From CAJWGI01 sp036011785 (lineage in GTDB: Bacteria > Chloroflexota > Anaerolineae > Anaerolineales > UBA11657), in assembly GCA_036011785.1 (NCBI GenBank), contig DASCOB010000113.1:1-7399 (forward strand): a stretch of 7,399 bases of DNA, read 5' to 3'. Below are positions 1-4,760 of this stretch, piece by piece. The notes beneath the pieces are model-generated. The model was not told the origin of the DNA and ran no database searches. It saw only the letters and a program-made list of their open reading frames with translations. The translations under genes and the position numbers were made by a program. How positions within the stretch are numbered: the stretch's first letter is position 1; every line of letters starts with the position of its first letter.

Positions 1-1357
1 GAACATGCCCAGCATCACTTAACACGGCGCGCATTTTATGTTTCGTTGGTGGTCGAAAACGGTCAAGCAAAAATTCCTCTTCACGGGTCCAACCAACATG
101 TACAGGCAAACTGGTTTCAAATGCAAGAATAGCAGCCTCCAATGCTGACTCTACTGTCTGGCGACGTCCAAAACCACCGCCAAGGTATGTCGGCGTCACA
201 TCAACACGCTCTTTTTCCAATCCCAGTGCGCGAGCAACTGCTTGAGCTGTCTGATTGGGAAACTGCGTAGGAGCACGAACACGCATGATTCCATCACCAT
301 CCATCTCCGCAAAGGATGACTGGGGCTCGAGCGGTGCAGTTGCTGCCATTGGCGTACTGTATTCGGCAACAATTACCTCTTCAGAAGAGGTGATTAAACT
401 CTCAGGATCACCAACACGCTTAACTTCTATTGCATCATCCGAATCTGGATCAAGCATTGCATCGATGTCAGACTGATCAACCGTTTGGGTGTAATCCCAA
501 TCTATTTCCACTGCAGCCGCTGCGTCCCAGGCGTTTTCTCGCGTCTCGGCGACGACACCAACAAAATCATCCTGTGTCACCACCCTTACTACGCCTTGCA
601 TAGAAATAGCGACGTCTGTGTTTACCCGTTTAGCAGTAACCCCTACAACCTTGGACCTAGCCACAGCACCGTAGTAAGTTGTCCCACTGGATGCCCGCAT
701 GTCGTAACCATACACAGGCTCAGCAGTCAGTTTCGCCTTCACGTCAACACGCAGTACCGATTTGCCGATAATTTTGAAGTGGTCACTAGGTTTTAGACGC
801 ACATCCTTTTTCGGTTCATCCCATTCGCGTTCAATGCGTGCTGCGTCGGCCAGCGTGACCTCCTGACCATCTGAGGAAACCAACACCCCATCAATCAGCC
901 TAAGTTTGCTGCCTGTGAGCTCTTCAGCCGCTTCTTTTAACATGACCCTGTAGTTTGCAGCCAACTGTCTCAGGGGGAGATATAAACCGCTCACGCTTGA
1001 ACTTCCCCCTGTCCCGAAGCTGTCTACAGGACCGATGAGGGTCCCAGACTGGTGCACACGAACATTTTGCCAAGACAATTCCAATTCTTCAGCGGCTAAT
1101 TGTCCTAGGGCAGTGTGTGCACCCTGTCCCATCTCTACTTTTGGGGCGTAGATGTGCAATACGTTGTCTTCAGAGAATTCAAACCATAATTGAGGACTTC
1201 CCTCCACCCCTGCAGGAGGAGAACCACTCGAAAGAAACTGGAAAGCGCTACGGCGCAGGTAAGGCAAGCTTATCGGAATCCCAAGCGCTACGCCACCACC
1301 CAATATACCCATTCCTATCAAGAATTTTCGCCGTGTTAGTTTCCAGGGCATTGTCAT
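1..1357 (-). CDS. Molybdenum hydroxylase large subunit, IorB-like (partial)
   Basis: This is the N-terminal 452 codons of a xanthine dehydrogenase-family, molybdopterin-binding large subunit of the isoquinoline 1-oxidoreductase beta (IorB) type. The C-terminus lies beyond position 1. Seen directly: an N-terminal twin-arginine signal (TRRKFLIGMGILGGG, R9-R10, then a hydrophobic stretch to about residue 34); the family motif MGQGVHTALGQLAAEEL at about 76-92; SFGTGGSS; and the glycine-rich YLGGGFGRR at about 391-399. Known for the family: it oxidises N-heterocycles or aldehydes at a Mo-cytosine-dinucleotide centre, passing electrons to the 2Fe-2S partner. The catalytic Glu near the C-terminus is not in the window. 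The Tat signal suggests export of the folded complex to the cell envelope. The first ATG (1357) overlaps the TAA of the upstream 2Fe-2S gene (TAATG); a second ATG two codons later (1351) is possible. Full members are about 700-760 residues. The substrate cannot be told. The gene is A+T-rich compared with genes right of 2000. Confidence 0.9.
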   Translation of the reverse strand, partial: MTMPWKLTRRKFLIGMGILGGGVALGIPISLPYLRRSAFQFLSSGSPPAGVEGSPQLWFEFSEDNVLHIYAPKVEMGQGAHTALGQLAAEELELSWQNVRVHQSGTLIGPVDSFGTGGSSSVSGLYLPLRQLAANYRVMLKEAAEELTGSKLRLIDGVLVSSDGQEVTLADAARIEREWDEPKKDVRLKPSDHFKIIGKSVLRVDVKAKLTAEPVYGYDMRASSGTTYYGAVARSKVVGVTAKRVNTDVAISMQGVVRVVTQDDFVGVVAETRENAWDAAAAVEIDWDYTQTVDQSDIDAMLDPDSDDAIEVKRVGDPESLITSSEEVIVAEYSTPMAATAPLEPQSSFAEMDGDGIMRVRAPTQFPNQTAQAVARALGLEKERVDVTPTYLGGGFGRRQTVESALEAAILAFETSLPVHVGWTREEEFLLDRFRPPTKHKMRAVLSDAGHV

Positions 1358-1815
1358 TACTGTAAAACCGCAGCACGCTCGATTGCTAGCATGATTCTGT
1401 GATAGCACCCGCATCTACAATAATTATTTCGCATCGCAACACGAATTTCTTCTCTGGTTGGATTGGGGTTAACTTCCAATAGTGCGACTGCCGACATCAT
1501 CTGGCCAGACATACACCAGCCGCACTGCGGAACCTGAAGATCAATAAAGGCTTGCTGGACCGGGTGCAGTCTGCCATTATGCATCACTCCTTCGACAGTC
1601 AGTATTGCAGAACCTGCTTTGAGAGTGCCTACAGGAGTTATGCAGCTACGAGTTGGAAAGCCATCCACATGAACCGTACAGGAACCGCAAATGCCCACAC
1701 CGCACCCATACCGAGTACCAACCAGACCCAGTTCATCGCGTAGTACCCAGAGAAGCTTGCGATCCAAGTCAGGGCTGTAGATGTCGTGGCGGTTACCATT
1801 AATGATTAATTGCAT
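1357..1815 (-). CDS. 2Fe-2S subunit of molybdenum hydroxylase, IorA-like
   Basis: A 152-residue protein of the small subunit family of molybdenum hydroxylases (isoquinoline 1-oxidoreductase alpha, CoxS/XdhC-ferredoxin type); the length is normal. The plant-ferredoxin domain occupies residues 1-75, with ligands C38, C43, C46 and C58 in CGVGICGSC...C. The helical second domain carries C98 and C101 (QCGWC) and C133 and C135 (YCRCGCYHRI). All eight cysteines for two 2Fe-2S clusters are present. It relays electrons from the molybdenum site of the IorB-like protein encoded next, with which it is translationally coupled (the TAA stop shares a base with the next ATG). It has no signal peptide of its own, so if the enzyme is exported it would hitchhike on the Tat signal of the large subunit. 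The frame is closed by an upstream TAG with no GTG or TTG in between, so the ATG at 1815 is the only good start. Its Shine-Dalgarno sequence is weak. Confidence 0.95.
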   Translation of the reverse strand: MQLIINGNRHDIYSPDLDRKLLWVLRDELGLVGTRYGCGVGICGSCTVHVDGFPTRSCITPVGTLKAGSAILTVEGVMHNGRLHPVQQAFIDLQVPQCGWCMSGQMMSAVALLEVNPNPTREEIRVAMRNNYCRCGCYHRIMLAIERAAVLQ

Positions 1816-1957
1816 GCTTGGATCATTCCATCCATGTGGAATAGCACGGGAGTGGAAACGCGTGGTCCTCCTTCTGGCAATAGCCGCACATATTATGGTC
1901 TATGAATTCCGTGCGAGTCTTAAAGAACAGCAACGCGATCGATATACACTCGAAGGC

Positions 1958-1985
1958 ATCTTAATTTGATACAGGTGTGGGACAA
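1958..1985 (-). promoter_or_regulatory. Possible sigma-70 promoter for iorAB
   Basis: In the 199-base gap between the DsrE2-like gene and iorA, the minus strand has TTGTCC (1985-1980), a 16-base spacer and TAAGAT (1963-1958), each matching four of six consensus bases. It would give a leader of about 140 bases. The rest of the gap holds a tiny ORF at 1823-1891 (see findings) and an orphan AAGGAGG at 1867-1873, with no recognisable terminator. The assignment is weak; read-through from the upstream operon is an alternative. Confidence 0.25.
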
Positions 1986-2014
1986 AACAAGAGTTTTCGG
2001 TACTCGGATATAAA

Positions 2015-2536
2015 TCAGACGAACAGCGAGACCTCGGCATCGGCGGCATATTCCAAGAAAGTGGCTGCGCCGCCGATTTCGCACCCCGAAATGAAATCGT
2101 CGCGCCCGAAGCCAAACACATCCATCGTCATCTGACAACCGATGAGGTCCACCCCGAGTTCCACAGCCACATCACGGAGTTCGCCCACGGCGGCAACGCC
2201 CTTATTTTTGAAGGTCTGCTTCATCAGGCCGGTGGCCACGCTGTTGAAGCCGGGGATGGACATCGCCGCCTGGGGTATCGGCCAGTTGAAATTCTGGAAG
2301 CCTTCCGGGCCAAACGGCATCTTCATCGGCATGGCCGGGTTGCCCAGCGGAGTGACTTCCGCCTCGATGTCATGCTGGAGCAGCGTCAGGCCATAAAAGG
2401 TGAAGAACACGCCCACCTCCCAGTCCATCGCGGCAGCGGCGGTGGCCAGAATGAACGGCGGGTACGCCCAGTCGAGTGTGCCCTTGCTGGCAATCAGCGC
2501 CAACCGCTTCGGGGCATCAGGGTCAGTTTTAGACAT
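2015..2536 (-). CDS. DsrE2-like sulfur-trafficking protein (DsrE/DsrF/DsrH-like)
   Basis: A 173-residue protein of the DsrE2 branch of the DsrE/F/H-like family. Residues 11-50 (RLALIASKGTLDWAYPPF...FFTFYGL) form the typical beta-alpha start with a hydrophobic segment. The middle is the characteristic Met/Pro-rich region (PAMPMKMPFGP, about 68-78). The conserved cysteine is C134 in IGCQMTMDVFGF; a further cysteine, C152, lies in SGCEIGGA. Known: DsrE2 proteins accompany TusA and rhodanese genes in sulfur-metabolising prokaryotes (rhd-tusA-dsrE2 clusters) and carry sulfane sulfur on the conserved Cys. I chose the ATG at 2536 because AGGAGG lies exactly 6 bases upstream; the ATG at 2539 would leave only 3 bases, and the open frame extending to 2584 would overlap tusA. 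The gap to the tusA stop is 19 bases, so it is the last gene of the operon. It ends in TGA, which shows TGA is a normal stop in this genome. Confidence 0.9.
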   Translation of the reverse strand: MSKTDPDAPKRLALIASKGTLDWAYPPFILATAAAAMDWEVGVFFTFYGLTLLQHDIEAEVTPLGNPAMPMKMPFGPEGFQNFNWPIPQAAMSIPGFNSVATGLMKQTFKNKGVAAVGELRDVAVELGVDLIGCQMTMDVFGFGRDDFISGCEIGGAATFLEYAADAEVSLFV

Positions 2537-2542
2537 CATCAG

Positions 2543-2548
2543 CCTCCT
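2543..2548 (-). promoter_or_regulatory. Ribosome binding site of the DsrE2-like gene
   Basis: AGGAGG lies between the tusA stop codon (TAG, 2558-2556) and the tandem ATG ATG at 2539/2536. The spacing is 6 bases to the second ATG and 3 to the first, so it decides for the start at 2536. Confidence 0.75.
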
Positions 2549-2555
2549 GAGGTGG

Positions 2556-2795
2556 CTATTTGGTGCAGCGGAAGTGGAAGACATAAGCGCCGTCTTCCTC
2601 CACTGACTGCAACAGTTCGTGGCCGGTCTGGCGCGACCAGGCCTCCATATCCGGCGGCGCGCCGGGGTCGGTGGCGATCATCTTCAGCACCTGCCCAACC
2701 TCCAGTTTTTTTATTGCCTGCGATGTTCTTACCACCGGCATCGGGCAGAGCATTCCACTGCAATCCAGTTCGCTATCAGCCTGTATTGTGTTCAT
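2556..2795 (-). CDS. tusA: TusA/SirA-family sulfur carrier protein
   Basis: A 79-residue TusA-family protein of normal length. The N-terminal signature LDCSGMLCPMPVV carries the CPxP motif with the sulfur-carrying C17; an extra cysteine, C12, sits where many homologues have Ala. The block ATDPGAPPDMEAWSRQTGHE (about 41-60) and the final YVFHFRCTK are typical of TusA proteins in sulfur-oxidiser-type clusters rather than of the tRNA-thiolation TusA of E. coli. Known role: a cytoplasmic persulfide carrier that takes sulfane sulfur on the CPxP Cys and exchanges it with DsrE-type proteins. AGGAGG at 2810-2805 lies 9 bases upstream of the ATG. It sits 22 bases after the OsmC-like selenoprotein gene and 19 bases before dsrE2, so it is clearly the third gene of a four-gene operon. 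A role in selenium handling is possible, since the TusA-DsrE fusion YedF is tied to selenium use, but this is inference. Confidence 0.93.
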   Translation of the reverse strand: MNTIQADSELDCSGMLCPMPVVRTSQAIKKLEVGQVLKMIATDPGAPPDMEAWSRQTGHELLQSVEEDGAYVFHFRCTK

Positions 2796-2804
2796 TGTTC
2801 ACGC

Positions 2805-2810
2805 CCTCCT
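2805..2810 (-). promoter_or_regulatory. Ribosome binding site of tusA
   Basis: A perfect AGGAGG in the 22-base gap between the osmC-like stop (TAG, 2820-2818) and the tusA ATG at 2795, with 9-base spacing. It confirms the tusA start and shows tusA has its own translation signal within the operon. Confidence 0.75.
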
Positions 2811-2817
2811 GTGCGCG

Positions 2818-3288
2818 CTAAAGTGATAGATTCAATTCCGTTGATATTTCGATACTATCCTTGACCGACCGGGCCACCGGGCAATAGTCAGCGTGAAATC
2901 CGTGTACGCGCTCGGCTGTCTCGCGCTGCTCAGCGGACACGCGCATATGGTAACTGACGTGAATCCGCTTTATCACCAGCACCGTGCCATCCTTTTCTAT
3001 TTCGCCGCGCGCCTGAGCGCTCAGCCGGCCTTCATCTGCGGGAATGCCGCGCGCTTCCAGCGCGCCTCCAAAGGTCCCCGCCAGTCAACCGGCGGTGGCT
3101 GCCACCACATAATCGAGCGTGGTGGTGTGCGGAGCATGCACATCCTCGTCGACGCCATAGTGCGCGGCCACCTCCGAGTGCACCCCGAACAAAACCGGGC
3201 CCTCATGCGCCGGAAGATACGCTCGCCGGAGTGGCCCGGCAACGCGTTCGATGCGCGCCTCCGAAACGTAAACGACCTCTATGCTCAT
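2818..3288 (-). CDS. OsmC-like selenoprotein, Sec at in-frame TGA (codon 68)
   Basis: A 156-residue OsmC/Ohr-fold protein if the in-frame TGA at 3087-3085 is read as selenocysteine. The N-terminal half ends TTTLDYVVAATAG just before the TGA; the same frame then continues LAGTFGGALEARGIPADEG, a strand region (TVLVIKRIHVSYHMRV, about 102-117) and the C-terminal motif HADYCPVARSV with C136. In OsmC-like proteins the residue after the DxxLAAxxG stretch at the start of the central helix is the peroxidatic Cys, so U68 takes its place and C136 is the resolving Cys. Both halves are needed for the normal length. Known for the family: thiol-dependent reduction of organic hydroperoxides. Start: ATG at 3288 with a partial SD (AGGCGAG); a TTG six codons upstream is less likely. 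The hairpin just after the TGA fits a bacterial SECIS. It is preceded by the DsrE-like selenoprotein (34-base gap) and followed by tusA (22-base gap). The alternative, a pseudogene by point mutation, is unlikely because the downstream frame is intact. Confidence 0.87.
3040..3087 (-). promoter_or_regulatory. Bacterial SECIS element in the osmC-like gene
   Basis: Read on the minus strand from the TGA (3087-3085): after 19 bases comes GCGCGCT (3065-3059), loop GGA (3058-3056), then AGCGCGC (3055-3049), a perfect 7-bp stem. The apical loop starts with G and lies 27 bases after the UGA, within the accepted 16-37 base range, and a G in the first two loop positions is the known bacterial SECIS rule for SelB binding. 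A lower stem GGGGA (3079-3075) with TTCCC (3044-3040), including one G-U pair, closes the structure below an internal loop. All positions were checked base by base; no folding energy was computed. Confidence 0.75.
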
Positions 3289-3322
3289 CTGCTCGCCTGT
3301 TGCCAATTGTCGTCGAAAAACA

Positions 3323-3676
3323 TCAGAATATTATCACCTGATAACCCTGCGTGACCAATTCTCTGAAGCTCGAGTGCCCATCGAAATCAGAAACCAGTCT
3401 AGTGCCATGCTCCTTCACGGCGTCAATGACGCCGAATGCGCTCGTTCAATGACTGCAGGCAGCGGCGCAATCCTCCACGGCGGCAAACAGCCCGGCACAT
3501 TTGCTCTCCCCTTGCGCGAATTCGCGGATCCATTGAGTGCCACCGCCATCGAAAATCAGTTTAATATCATCGCCGGCTTCCTTAAATTCCCGTGCGGCCT
3601 GCAACGCGTTGACCATGCGCCTGGTGCGTTCCGGGCTGCCCGGTTGCGAAAGAATGACAATGGCTACTTTTTCCAC
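3323..3676 (-). CDS. DsrE-like selenoprotein with CxxU motif (Sec at codon 77)
   Basis: A 117-residue DsrE-family protein if the in-frame TGA at 3448-3446 is selenocysteine. The N-terminus MEKVAIVIL, the AAREFKEAGDDIKLIFDGGGT block (about 28-47, with the usual Asp in FDG) and the end GYQVIIF match small DsrE-family proteins of about 115-120 residues. Cys homologues carry a CG(Y/F)C motif followed by AFGV; here the sequence is C74-S-H-TGA-T-S-A-F-G-V, so the TGA falls exactly on the second Cys and gives a CxxU redox motif. The final stop is also TGA (3325-3323), after the expected C-terminus. The start is GTG (3676) with GAAAGGG 7 bases upstream; no better ATG exists. It is the first gene of the operon. 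Likely role: sulfur or thiol redox transfer in the cytoplasm with TusA and DsrE2 (inference). Without recoding it would be called as a 76-residue fragment. Confidence 0.85.
3418..3448 (-). promoter_or_regulatory. Candidate SECIS hairpin in the DsrE-like gene
   Basis: Eleven bases after the TGA (3448-3446) the minus strand reads CGGCGTC (3434-3428), loop ATT (3427-3425), GACGCCG (3424-3418), a perfect 7-bp stem whose loop begins 19 bases after the UGA, inside the bacterial SECIS window. The loop lacks the usual G in its first two positions, so it departs from the consensus. An overlapping alternative pairs GCCGTG with CATGGC around loop AAGGAG, starting 31 bases after the UGA, with GG at loop positions 3-4. 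Which form is used cannot be decided by eye. Confidence 0.5.
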
Positions 3677-3683
3677 GGAAGCA

Positions 3684-3690
3684 CCCTTTC
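3684..3690 (-). promoter_or_regulatory. Ribosome binding site deciding the GTG start of the DsrE-like gene
   Basis: GAAAGGG lies 7 bases before the GTG at 3676. It supports this GTG, whose product begins exactly where the family begins (V/M-EKVAIVIL). Confidence 0.6.
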
Positions 3691-3757
3691 TGGATCATTC
3701 CCTTTTGACGCAGCGCGCGCCACTTCTTGCCACGGCTTTTCCGGCCACTGCGAGATG

Positions 3758-3771
3758 ACACTAGTGTATCA
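3758..3771 (-). promoter_or_regulatory. Extended -10 promoter with palindrome upstream of the selenoprotein operon
   Basis: The minus strand has TGATACACT (3771-3763), an extended -10 element (TGn plus TACACT, four of six consensus bases). It overlaps a perfect 10-bp palindrome ACACTAGTGT (3758-3767). Transcription would start near 3756, giving a leader of about 80 bases to the GTG at 3676. The -35 region (3791-3786) is poor, as extended -10 promoters allow. The palindrome over the -10 could be an operator; no regulator is identified. Confidence 0.35.
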
Positions 3772-3825
3772 CTTTTCAGCCCGGCGGCAGCATGAGCGGC
3801 AACCAGACAATCTCGGCCCTGTTTC

Positions 3826-3842
3826 CCGCAGGATGACTGCGG
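3826..3842. repeat. Short perfect inverted repeat downstream of the YwiC-like gene
   Basis: CCGCAG and CTGCGG (6-bp stem, 5-base loop) lie 15 bases past the stop of the YwiC-like gene. No T-run follows on either strand, so it is not a classical intrinsic terminator. It may mark the end of the YwiC-like transcript or be chance in G+C-rich DNA. Confidence 0.3.
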
Positions 3843-3857
3843 CGATAGCCGGGTATG

Positions 3858-4703
3858 CTAAGCGAGCCTGTATGCCGCTATCAGCAAAACGGAGAAAACC
3901 ACAGTGGCACCGACCTGCGCGAAACCCAGCCGGGATGGCCTGACCCCGACAACTGGACGCAGCACGCCGTAGGCGGCATATGCCCACATTGCGGCAAAAG
4001 GCACCACAGTCAAGCGGGGGGCAAAACCGAGTAGCGCGAGGGCGAGCGACCCGATGACATTGAATCCGTTATAGAGCATCGCGCGCCGCCCCATGCGCCA
4101 GCGATCGGGTGTCGCTGGAGCCTTCCCCAAGCGCCGCTGCGCAAGCCGCAGGAAGACGAAGACGACCGCCGCCGCGGACTGGAACCAGCACAATGCCCAC
4201 AGCAACCAGGCCGTCCCGGTGATTCGCCCGATCACGACGGCGTGCGCAGCCGGCGCGGCCAGCGCGAGCACGCCTGCGCCCACTATGTCGGCGCCCATCT
4301 GCCGCCGTTCCGCACGCCGCGCCACCAGCGTCAGCTGCCACCACAGCACCGGCAGCGCAGGCGCCCCGAACCACAACACGGTTACATGACCGGCCCGGAT
4401 GAGCGCCAATGAACCAGCTGCAATCAGACTGGAATACGTGAGCAGCCAGATCAATGCCGGCATCACGTCCTCTCGTGAACGCCGCCCGGCCAGCGCTTTC
4501 ACCACAATCACGGCCGGTTGCCGCGCCATGAAAGCCGCCAGCCCGGAGGCGAACAGCAACGGCAGCGCCTCATTCCACTCGCCGGCCACTCCAATTCCGA
4601 CCGCGAACGGGCCCAACCACAACGCCCAGCCACCATGGTCGCCGGGAACCGCCAACCGCCGCCGCCAGAATTGCTCCCAACTAAACCGAGTCACAGGCGC
4701 CAT
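3858..4703 (-). CDS. YwiC-like integral membrane protein
   Basis: A 281-residue, strongly hydrophobic protein. The motif VPGDHGGWALWLGP (about 19-32) resembles the (E/D)HG(A/G)W start of YwiC-like proteins, and RQPAVIVVKAL (61-71), the R-rich loop around 186-207 and the late GVRPSRLGFAQVG (253-265) fit the same family. Eight to ten membrane segments can be seen, for example at about 25-40, 45-60, 82-102, 107-125, 140-158, 163-185, 213-246 and 262-279. The family has no established biochemical function. The start is ATG at 4703, but GTG at 4694 (codon 4) is also plausible: a perfect TATAAT ends right at the ATG, so transcription would begin near 4695 and yield a leaderless message from that GTG. 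It is divergent from the SdpI-like gene with a shared 57-base promoter region. It is probably a separate unit from the selenoprotein operon, which starts 181 bases past its end. Confidence 0.75.
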   Translation of the reverse strand: MAPVTRFSWEQFWRRRLAVPGDHGGWALWLGPFAVGIGVAGEWNEALPLLFASGLAAFMARQPAVIVVKALAGRRSREDVMPALIWLLTYSSLIAAGSLALIRAGHVTVLWFGAPALPVLWWQLTLVARRAERRQMGADIVGAGVLALAAPAAHAVVIGRITGTAWLLWALCWFQSAAAVVFVFLRLAQRRLGKAPATPDRWRMGRRAMLYNGFNVIGSLALALLGFAPRLTVVPFAAMWAYAAYGVLRPVVGVRPSRLGFAQVGATVVFSVLLIAAYRLA

Positions 4704-4730
4704 TATACGTCGCCGCCGGCGGCTTGACGC
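4702..4730 (-). promoter_or_regulatory. Probable promoter of the YwiC-like gene
   Basis: Minus-strand TATAAT at 4707-4702 is a perfect -10 that runs into the annotated ATG (4703). Seventeen bases upstream, GCGTCA (4730-4725) is a weak -35 with three of six matches. The start point would be near 4695, next to an in-frame GTG at 4694, suggesting leaderless translation. It overlaps the plus-strand promoter of the divergent gene. Confidence 0.35.
4712..4723. promoter_or_regulatory. 12-bp palindrome between divergent promoters, operator candidate
   Basis: GCCGCCGGCGGC is a perfect 12-bp palindrome abutting the -35 box of the SdpI-like gene (4724) and lying in the spacer of the opposing YwiC-like promoter. 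A protein bound here could block both promoters. G+C-rich DNA yields such palindromes by chance, so confidence is low. Confidence 0.3.
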
Positions 4731-4752
4731 ACACTTGCCGCGTTCATATAAT
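4724..4752 (+). promoter_or_regulatory. Strong sigma-70 promoter of the SdpI-like gene
   Basis: TTGACG (4724-4729, five of six), a spacer of exactly 17 bases and TATAAT (4747-4752, six of six). The expected start point is about 4759, two bases before the GTG start codon at 4761, so the transcript would be nearly leaderless. This is the best promoter in the window. Confidence 0.75.
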
Positions 4753-4760
4753 CAGGAAAA

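Noticed and set aside
1..485. Plus-strand open frame at 255-476
   Set aside because: It is antisense to the iorB-like coding sequence, which carries convincing family motifs across this stretch.
1867..1873. Perfect AAGGAGG Shine-Dalgarno on the minus strand
   Set aside because: No ATG, GTG or TTG lies within a usable 4-13 bases downstream; it is far from the iorA start (over 50 bases).
2537..2584. Upstream extension of the DsrE2-like protein to 189 residues (start 2584)
   Set aside because: It would overlap the tusA end, adds residues not seen in the family, and the AGGAGG site at 2543-2548 points to the ATG at 2536.
2893..3354. 153-codon plus-strand open frame
   Set aside because: It is antisense to the OsmC-like gene, whose minus-strand frame is recognisable on both sides of the TGA.
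3085..3448. Two point-mutated pseudogenes or sequencing errors
   Set aside because: Both lesions are TGA, both fall on a conserved redox Cys, both frames continue intact to the family end, and hairpins follow at SECIS distance. Decay or error would not produce this pattern twice.
3281..3943. 220-codon plus-strand open frame
   Set aside because: It is antisense to the DsrE-like selenoprotein gene and its upstream region, its translation has low complexity without recognisable motifs, and the minus strand shows clear family signatures.
4069..4389. Open frames on both strands inside the YwiC-like gene
   Set aside because: They are Ala/Arg-rich shadow frames caused by high G+C content; the membrane-protein frame 3858-4703 accounts for the region.
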